This document shows positions 58,261 to 64,000 of a stretch of DNA of 64,000 nucleotides, one piece after another (within the stretch, counting starts at the first letter, position 1; each line of letters opens with the position of its first letter). The position numbers were made by a program, and so were the translations under genes. The stretch lies in contig NZ_CP133020.1 in NCBI RefSeq assembly GCF_030866825.1, positions 124,001 through 188,000 on the forward strand, written 5' to 3'. The notes beneath the pieces are model-generated. The model was not told the origin of the DNA and searched no databases. It saw nothing but the letters and a program-made list of their open reading frames with translations. The DNA is from Rathayibacter sp. SW19. GTDB taxonomy: Bacteria > Actinomycetota > Actinomycetes > Actinomycetales > Microbacteriaceae.

Positions 58261-58564
58261 GCGGGGCCGTCCTTTCACCGGAGCGGGGTGTGTCGATTTC
58301 AGGCTATCGGCGGCACGCGGAAATGGGCAGTACCAGTGACTGACATTCACGGTGATGCCCCGCGGGGCTCCCGATCACGTCCGACCGATTGCCGAGCTGT
58401 TCAGTCGCCGAATTGCCTGTACAGGTATACGCGGCGATCTAGGAAGACGCGGTTGACCGCGGTATCCGCTTGGGTTTTGACGAGCTCGGCAGACTTCTCA
58501 CCGGCAGGAAGTGGGTAACGCGGCTAGTTCGGGCAGTACGACTATGTTCCCGCCGCCTGCACTC
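58261..58564. other. 304-bp gap with a possible gene remnant
   Basis: Contains the palindrome GCCCCGCGGGGC near 58355. On the minus strand a frame from about 58520 to a TGA at 58401 reads LPAGEKSAELVKTQADTAVN then RVFLDRRVYLYRQFGD; it looks protein-like but has no start codon and I do not recognise it. Nothing else is visible. Confidence 0.35.
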
Positions 58565-59974
58565 TCACTCTTTCAGGTCCAGCATCGGGGTCTTGCGCTG
58601 GAAGCCGTGTGTGATCCAAAGCAGGTAGCCGAAGCCGATGGCGAGCCAGATCAGGCCGATCATCAGGGTGAACGGCGACAGACTTGTCCACAACCAGATT
58701 GTGAGACCGAAGCCAATCGCCGGCACGATCAAATAGTTGAACAGGTGTGAACCCTTCCGCAGCTTCAGATCCCTGAAGAAGTGCTTGATCACCGACAGGT
58801 TCACCGCCGAGAACGCGATCAGCGCGCCGAAACTGATCATCTCGGCCAACAGCGTCAGATCGATGACCAGTGCGAGCAGTGACACAACGGACACCGCCAG
58901 GATCGCCAGAACCGGCGTGCCGTATTTCTTGCTGATCTGTCCGAAGAAACGTCTCGGAAGAACACCGTCGCGCCCCATCGCGTACAGAATTCGCGATACG
59001 GATGCCTGTGACGTCAACGCAGACCCGGCCGCGCCCGCGACGTACGCAGCTGTGAAGAATGCCGCGAGGAACTGGCCGCCCGCCGTCGTCATCACGCCCA
59101 GAGCGGCCGAGTCAACATTCTTGAAAGTGTGTGTCGGCACGACCAGCAGGGACACGTAGGCGAGGATCACGAACAACAGTCCGGCCGAGATCGTCGTCCA
59201 CATGATCGCCTTCGGCACCGTTCGTTTCGGATCACGCGCTTCCTCAGACAGCGTCGACACCGAGTCGAATCCGAGGAACGACAAGCACAGCACCGCAGCG
59301 CCGGCAAGGATCGTACCGAACCCGCCGGCATCCCCCGACCCGACGAACGGTGCGAAGAAGTCGACGTGCGTATGGTTTGCGATGGAACCCGCCGAGAGGG
59401 TGATGAAAACCACAATGAAGATCGCCTGCACCGCAATGATCAGAAAGTTGGTGCGCGCAACAGAGACGATTCCCACGATGTTGAGCACCGTAACGAGCAC
59501 GATTGTGACGAGGACGAAAATCCACGCGGGAATGATGGGGAATGCGGCCTGCAGATAGATGCCGATCACCAGATAGTTGATCATCGGCAAGAAGAGATAG
59601 TCCAGAAGCAGCGCCCAGCCCGCCAAGAAGCCGATTCCCGGTCCGAAGCTGCGCTGCGTGTAGGTGTATGCAGACCCGGCGAAGGGGAACGCTTTGGACA
59701 TCAACCCGTATGAACGCGCCGTGAACACCATGGCAATCAGAGTCACGATATACGCGGTCGGCAGTCGACCTCCGGTCATCTGTGTGACGATGCCGTATGT
59801 CGTGAAGACGGTGAGCGGAACCATGTAGACGAGCCCGAACAGCACAAGAGAGGGTACGCCGAGCACGCGCCGCAGGTGCCCCTCGGAACTGCCGTGCTGC
59901 GTATTGGCCGCCGTGGCGTCGATCACTACCTCTTCGGTGGATTCGGCCCCGGTGGGGCCGGTTGGAACTGACAT
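58565..59974 (-). CDS. APC-family permease
   Basis: 469 aa from the ATG at 59974, which has AGGAAGG upstream; the frame is open further but over the amidohydrolase gene. Twelve helices; SLVLFGLVYMVPLTVFTTYG is TM1, SAYTYTQRSFGPGIGFLAGW TM2-3, and FLGFDSVSTLSEEARDPKRT the conserved cytoplasmic loop of amino acid/polyamine/putrescine importers. N-terminal 45 residues are hydrophilic. It is 47 bp upstream of nothing else on its strand; the amidohydrolase stop lies 47 bp before its start, so the two are likely co-transcribed. Confidence 0.92.
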   Translation of the reverse strand: MSVPTGPTGAESTEEVVIDATAANTQHGSSEGHLRRVLGVPSLVLFGLVYMVPLTVFTTYGIVTQMTGGRLPTAYIVTLIAMVFTARSYGLMSKAFPFAGSAYTYTQRSFGPGIGFLAGWALLLDYLFLPMINYLVIGIYLQAAFPIIPAWIFVLVTIVLVTVLNIVGIVSVARTNFLIIAVQAIFIVVFITLSAGSIANHTHVDFFAPFVGSGDAGGFGTILAGAAVLCLSFLGFDSVSTLSEEARDPKRTVPKAIMWTTISAGLLFVILAYVSLLVVPTHTFKNVDSAALGVMTTAGGQFLAAFFTAAYVAGAAGSALTSQASVSRILYAMGRDGVLPRRFFGQISKKYGTPVLAILAVSVVSLLALVIDLTLLAEMISFGALIAFSAVNLSVIKHFFRDLKLRKGSHLFNYLIVPAIGFGLTIWLWTSLSPFTLMIGLIWLAIGFGYLLWITHGFQRKTPMLDLKE

Positions 59975-60021
59975 GTGGGTTACCTTCCTACAGCGGGTTG
60001 AACGGGCAGCGGGTGAACGGA

Positions 60022-61743
60022 TTACTGGCGGGTACTGGCGATGCCGGCATCCGTCGCCCGGTAGGTCGCCGTTCCGGCGAGATACGTTGCGCGGATGGCG
60101 ATGTTCGGCAGCTCTGCCGGCTCGACCTGGCGTGGATCGCGCTCGAGCCACACCAGGTCGGCGGAGGAACCGACCTCGATCCGCCCCCAGGTCGCTTCTG
60201 CGCGGTCGCCGAATGCCTGGATCGCCACGCCGCTGGAATATGCGGCGAGCGCCGTCTCGATGTTGAGCTTCTCCTGCGGCGTCCAGCCGCCCGGAGGATC
60301 GCCCTCCGCCGTGGTGCGGGAGACGGCGATGGCGATTCCCTCGCGCGGGTCTGCCGAGGAACATGGCCAGTCCGAACCGAATGCGAGTGTGACACCTGCA
60401 TCGGACAGCGTCTGCATCTGGTATTGCCGATCAGTGCGTTCGGGTCCGAGCCGCGGCACGGTGAGCACTGTCATGAGTGCGTCGAGTTGCGCCCACAGCG
60501 GTTGCATGTTCGCGATCACGCCGAGCCGGTCGAACTGTGCGATGTCCTCAGGAGTGGTGAGCTGAACGTGCGCGATGACCGGGCGGTGCTGCGTGACGCC
60601 ATTGGTCCGCTCTGCGTACTCGATCGCGTCGAGCGCACTGCGCACGGCGGCGTCGCCGATCGCGTGAATGTGCGGCTGGAACCCGGCGGCATCGACGGCC
60701 TGCACCGACTCCGCCAAGTGCTGCGGTTCCCAGACCAGCATTCCGTGGTCGTGCATGCCGGAGCAATACGGCTCGAGCAAGGCGCCGGTTTCGTTCTCGA
60801 CGACGCCGTCTGCGAAGAACTTCACGCTGTGGGCGGTCAGCAGGGGATGGTCGAGCTCCTCGACCTGCGCCCGTACTTCGAGCATCCACTCCAGTGATGC
60901 CGGGAAGCGGCGCGGATCCGCGAGCAGGGCCAGATTGATCCGGGTGGACAGCGCGCCGCGGCGTGCAGCCTCGAGATACACCGCGACATCCGTCGGCTCG
61001 ACCCAGGCATCCTGAACCCAGGTGATGCCAAGGCGTGCGTAGTGTGCGGTGGCGCGCCGCAGGGCCTCCACGCGGTCATCCAGGCTGTAGCCCGACCAGA
61101 TGGCCGTGACCAGTTCGACCGCGCCCCATTCGCGCAGAATCCCCAGCGGGCTGCCGTCCGGCCGCCGCGGGATCTCGCCGAGCACCGGATCCACGGTGTT
61201 CTCGTCGATTCCCGCGAGTTCCAATGCACGTGAATTGCACCACACGGTGTGGTAGTCCCAGGCGCGCAGAACGACCGGGCGGTCGACCACCGCATCGTCG
61301 AGCCAGCGGGCGTCGAATAGGCCGCTTGGTGCGAGGCTGCCGTCGTAGGAGGCGCCGATGATCCAATCCTGGTCGGGGTGGCCATCTGCGAAACGCTTCA
61401 CTTCTGCCACGATTTCTGCAACACTCGTGCGGTCACGCACGTGGGGTCCGACGTCTTCCAGTCCGCCGAAGAGCGGATGCGCATGGCCGTCACCGAATGA
61501 CGGCATCAGGAATCCGCCCGCCAGGTCGACGACCTCGGCATTCAGGTCGAGCGCTGAGCGCGTTGCCGCCTCACCGATCGCGACGATGCGGCCGCCTGAG
61601 ACGAGCAGTGCGGATTCGTCCGCATGTCCAGGACCCATCCAGACCGCACCGCCGGTGAACAGTGTCGGTTGGCCTGTGTTGGTCACGTCGTTAGCGCGTG
61701 GGCCGCTGGAACCAAATCGATCGGTATCTGCACTGCCACCCAT
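60022..61743 (-). CDS. Amidohydrolase (YtcJ/metal-dependent, exoenzyme-type)
   Basis: 573 aa from the ATG at 61743. TIM-barrel metal hydrolase of the YtcJ group: GDGHAHPLFGGLEDVG holds the first metal His pair, HSVKFFADGVVENETGALLE the carboxylated-Lys equivalent strand, HIHAIGDAAVRSALDAIEYA the third His and TLAFGSDWPCSSADPREGI the last Asp. Members hydrolyse cyclic amides, imides or N-acyl groups; exact substrate unknown. Upstream of the APC permease on the same strand, suggesting import of its substrate. Divergent from the aldehyde dehydrogenase. Confidence 0.9.
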   Translation of the reverse strand: MGGSADTDRFGSSGPRANDVTNTGQPTLFTGGAVWMGPGHADESALLVSGGRIVAIGEAATRSALDLNAEVVDLAGGFLMPSFGDGHAHPLFGGLEDVGPHVRDRTSVAEIVAEVKRFADGHPDQDWIIGASYDGSLAPSGLFDARWLDDAVVDRPVVLRAWDYHTVWCNSRALELAGIDENTVDPVLGEIPRRPDGSPLGILREWGAVELVTAIWSGYSLDDRVEALRRATAHYARLGITWVQDAWVEPTDVAVYLEAARRGALSTRINLALLADPRRFPASLEWMLEVRAQVEELDHPLLTAHSVKFFADGVVENETGALLEPYCSGMHDHGMLVWEPQHLAESVQAVDAAGFQPHIHAIGDAAVRSALDAIEYAERTNGVTQHRPVIAHVQLTTPEDIAQFDRLGVIANMQPLWAQLDALMTVLTVPRLGPERTDRQYQMQTLSDAGVTLAFGSDWPCSSADPREGIAIAVSRTTAEGDPPGGWTPQEKLNIETALAAYSSGVAIQAFGDRAEATWGRIEVGSSADLVWLERDPRQVEPAELPNIAIRATYLAGTATYRATDAGIASTRQ

Positions 61744-61979
61744 TGCCGCCAACTTTCCGGTACTCCATCGCACCTTCTGATTGCGACAGTAACACTCAGC
61801 AGCATTTCGGTATATAGCGTGTCTCGACGGTAACCGCACAGAGGAATCCTGGCGGCACGGCACATCCGTCGTGTAATGTTCTTGATAAGCACACGCGTTC
61901 ACCCTGCGTACACTTGCGCACGGAGCGGATACGAGCAAAGTCGTGACGCACTGAGCGTGCGCCGCAACAAGGAGGAATA

Positions 61980-63440
61980 ATGACGTTCTTCGAGCCCAGC
62001 GAATGGGATGGGAGGCTCTACAGCTCCGGTTGGACTGCCAGCAAGGGCGGCAGCCGCGACATCGTGGAGCCGGCCACGGAGAGTTCGATTGGCCGGTTCG
62101 GCGTCGCCAACACCGAGGACGTGTCGACAGCCGTCGCAGTGGCATCCGAGGCACAGAAATCGTGGGCGGCGACAAGCTACGAGGAACGCGCAGCCGTTCT
62201 GCGCCGCGCCGGCGATCTCATGGAGACCCACAACGACGTGCTCAGCGACTGGCTGATCCGCGAGGCGGGCTCGCCAAAGGGCAAGGCGGCGTTCGAGACG
62301 CACATGGTCTCGGGCCTGTTCTACGCGGCATCCGCCCTCGCGCTCACGCCATACGGTCAACTGCTGCGCAGTGCTAAACCGCGGCTGAGTCTCGCGCGCC
62401 GGCTGCCGGTCGGCGTCGTCGGGGTGATTTCGCCATTCAACTTTCCGCAGATCCTCTCGATGCGATCGGTCGCGCCCGCACTCGCGCTCGGCAATGCGGT
62501 GATCCTGAAGCCCGACCCGCGCACCGCCGTCTCCGGCGGGCTCGTCTTCGCAGCCATCCTCGAGGAGGCCGGGCTGCCCAGTGGCCTGTTCCATGTGTTG
62601 CCGGGCGCGATCGAACCGGCGACCGCGCTGATCGAGCACCCGGTCGTGCGTGTTATCTCTTTCACAGGGTCGACCAAGGCCGGGCGAGCGATCGGCGAAC
62701 TCGGCGCCCGGCATCTCAAACGTGTGCACTTGGAGCTCGGCGGCAACAACGCCATGCTCGTGCTCGACGACGTCGACGTTCCGCAGGCGGTTTCGGCCGG
62801 CGCGTGGGGGTCGTTCCTGCATCAGGGTCAGGTCTGCATGACCACCGGCCGTCACCTGGTGCATGAGAGCATCTACGACGAATACGTTGAGCGCCTGTCG
62901 GCGACCGCCAGCGGCCTTCCCGTCGGCAACGGGGCGACGACGGATGCCGCGCTCGGCCCGGTCATTGACGCCGGCCAGCGCGATCGCATCCATTCGCTCG
63001 TCACGGGCAGTGTCGCGGCCGGTGCGCGCCTGACCGCGGGCGGCACCTACGAGGGACTGTTCTACCGGCCGACCGTGCTGGCGGACAGCGCTCCGGACCA
63101 GCCCGCGTTCGAACAGGAGGTGTTCGGTCCAGTCGCGCCCGTCATGAAGTTCTCATCCTTGGATGAGGCTGTCGACATCGTCAACCAGAGCGAATACGGA
63201 CTGTCCCTTGCCATCCTCACCAAGGATGCGCTGCGCGGCCTCGCGCTCTCCGACCGGATGCACAGCGGAATCGTGCACATCAACGACCAGACCGTCGATG
63301 ACGAACCGGTGATCCCGTTCGGCGGGGTCGGGGCATCCGGAACCGGGTCACGATTCGGCGGCGCTGACGCGAACATCGAGGCGTTCACCGACACGCAGTG
63401 GGTGACCATGCAGACCGACATCGAACGGTACCCGTTCTAG
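61980..63440 (+). CDS. Aldehyde dehydrogenase (benzaldehyde/vanillin type)
   Basis: 486 aa with a strong AGGAGG site 4 nt before the ATG. NAD(P)+-dependent oxidation of an aldehyde to an acid. Rossmann region with VGVISPFNFPQILSMRSVAP and ISFTGSTKAGRAIGELGARH; Glu in LELGGNNAMLVLDDVD; the nucleophile Cys in LHQGQVCMTTGRHLVH. The pattern is closest to benzaldehyde and vanillin dehydrogenases, which would feed 4-hydroxybenzoate or protocatechuate into the pca genes here. The 236-bp gap to the amidohydrolase holds no gene. Confidence 0.93.
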   Translation: MTFFEPSEWDGRLYSSGWTASKGGSRDIVEPATESSIGRFGVANTEDVSTAVAVASEAQKSWAATSYEERAAVLRRAGDLMETHNDVLSDWLIREAGSPKGKAAFETHMVSGLFYAASALALTPYGQLLRSAKPRLSLARRLPVGVVGVISPFNFPQILSMRSVAPALALGNAVILKPDPRTAVSGGLVFAAILEEAGLPSGLFHVLPGAIEPATALIEHPVVRVISFTGSTKAGRAIGELGARHLKRVHLELGGNNAMLVLDDVDVPQAVSAGAWGSFLHQGQVCMTTGRHLVHESIYDEYVERLSATASGLPVGNGATTDAALGPVIDAGQRDRIHSLVTGSVAAGARLTAGGTYEGLFYRPTVLADSAPDQPAFEQEVFGPVAPVMKFSSLDEAVDIVNQSEYGLSLAILTKDALRGLALSDRMHSGIVHINDQTVDDEPVIPFGGVGASGTGSRFGGADANIEAFTDTQWVTMQTDIERYPF

Positions 63441-63451
63441 GCGGGCGAAAC

Positions 63452-63556
63452 GTGACCGGCTCCGAACCGCAAGCATCCGACCCGCCAGTATCCGAACCGC
63501 AAGCATCCGAAGCGCAAGCAGCACCAGCGACCGCCACCGAAACGACAGGGCCATGA
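63452..63556 (+). CDS. 34-codon low-complexity ORF coupled to pcaI
   Basis: GTG at 63452 opens a frame of Ser/Glu/Pro/Gln/Ala repeats (SEPQASDPPVSEPQASEAQA) whose TGA at 63554-63556 overlaps the pcaI ATG at 63553. DNA unit GAACCGCAAGCATCCGA recurs. It may be a translated spacer that couples pcaI to the aldehyde dehydrogenase transcript; no protein function is suggested. Confidence 0.35.
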   Translation: MTGSEPQASDPPVSEPQASEAQAAPATATETTGP

Positions 63557-64000
63557 TCTCGAAGATCCTCGACAGCGCAGCGGATGCCGTGCGGGACATC
63601 CCGGACGGCTCGACCGTGATGATCGGCGGCTTCGGCACCGCGGGGCAGCCGGTCGAGTTGATCGATGCGTTGTTGGAGACGGGCGCGCGCAACCTCACCA
63701 TCGTCAACAACAATGCGGGCAACGGCACGACCGGGCTCGCCGCGCTCCTCGCGGCGCGGCGCGTGCGCAAGATCATCTGCTCATTCCCACGTCAGGTGGA
63801 CTCGCAGGTATTCGACGGCCTCTATCGAGCGGGTGAGCTCGAGCTCGAATTGGTTCCGCAGGGGACGCTGGCCGAACGCATCCGGGCCGGCGGCGCTGAC
63901 ATTGCGGCGTTCTTCACGCCGACCGGATTCGGCACCCTCCTCGCCGAGGGCAAGGAAACGCGGCGGTTCGGCGGTCGCGACTATGTGCTGGAAAACGCCC
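63553..64000 (+). CDS. pcaI: 3-oxoadipate CoA-transferase alpha subunit (3' end outside window)
   Basis: First 149 codons. Transfers CoA from succinyl-CoA to beta-ketoadipate, the step between PcaL and PcaF. Family segments are GSTVMIGGFGTAGQPVELID, TIVNNNAGNGTTGLAALL and IICSFPRQVDSQVF, then the glycine-rich FFTPTGFGTLLAEGKE. The pcaJ subunit is expected just beyond the edge. Start chosen at 63553 by family length; it overlaps the 34-codon ORF upstream. Confidence 0.93.
   Translation, partial: MISKILDSAADAVRDIPDGSTVMIGGFGTAGQPVELIDALLETGARNLTIVNNNAGNGTTGLAALLAARRVRKIICSFPRQVDSQVFDGLYRAGELELELVPQGTLAERIRAGGADIAAFFTPTGFGTLLAEGKETRRFGGRDYVLENA

Overview
The window is high-GC, densely packed DNA from an actinobacterium, most likely of the family Microbacteriaceae. 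The evidence is the coproporphyrin-dependent heme pathway (HemQ with an actinobacterial-type ferrochelatase), a CarD regulator, DUF3618 and DUF4232 proteins, a Tat lipoprotein, a beta-ketoadipate pathway with fused PcaL, many start codons directly behind a -10 box (leaderless type), and interspersed palindromic repeats built on GGTCTCGATACG / TGGTCGAGTAG. No rRNA, tRNA, CRISPR array or intact insertion sequence was seen.

Layout. 1-1320: end of a branched-chain amino-acid ABC transporter (livG, livF). 1390-5990 (minus): esterase, MprF-like aminoacyl-phosphatidylglycerol synthase and DUF4232 protein, probably an operon. 6180-8220: glycyl-tRNA synthetase facing a UPF0126 membrane protein. 8518-18455: accessory mix (FAD oxidase, GNAT, hemA, orphan PIN protein, GlxA-type regulator with an APC permease, decayed sigma factor and oxidoreductase, MFS exporter with an ArsR-type regulator). 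18497-18958: antitoxin-like ORF and truncated RES toxin.

19010-31943 is the heme locus: hemE-hemY-(three small envelope proteins)-TetR-carD-hemQ-hemH-hemC-hemD-hemB-hemL, with hemA apart at 10898. Together they encode the complete C5 and coproporphyrin route from glutamyl-tRNA to heme b. The locus is unusually rich in in-frame repeats: 15-bp minisatellites in several genes, a palindromic element inside hemB, and a duplicated hemH start that forms a 23-codon coupling ORF.

32128-36846: sugar ABC transporter of the xylose/ribose type with a ROK repressor. 36955-47289: assorted metabolism and transport, including a PLP decarboxylase split by a 5-bp repeat expansion.

47381-64000: aromatic catabolism. 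An IclR regulator, pobA, pcaHG, pcaB, pcaL and pcaF convert 4-hydroxybenzoate through protocatechuate to beta-ketoadipyl-CoA, and pcaI begins at the right edge. Interleaved are a TacAT-type toxin-antitoxin module beside a broken fumarylacetoacetase-like fragment, an intact FAH-family gene, a monooxygenase, an APC permease, an amidohydrolase and an aldehyde dehydrogenase. The strongest leads are the repeats that enter or shape coding sequence and the decayed or inserted accessory modules; no clearly new multi-gene defence system was found.
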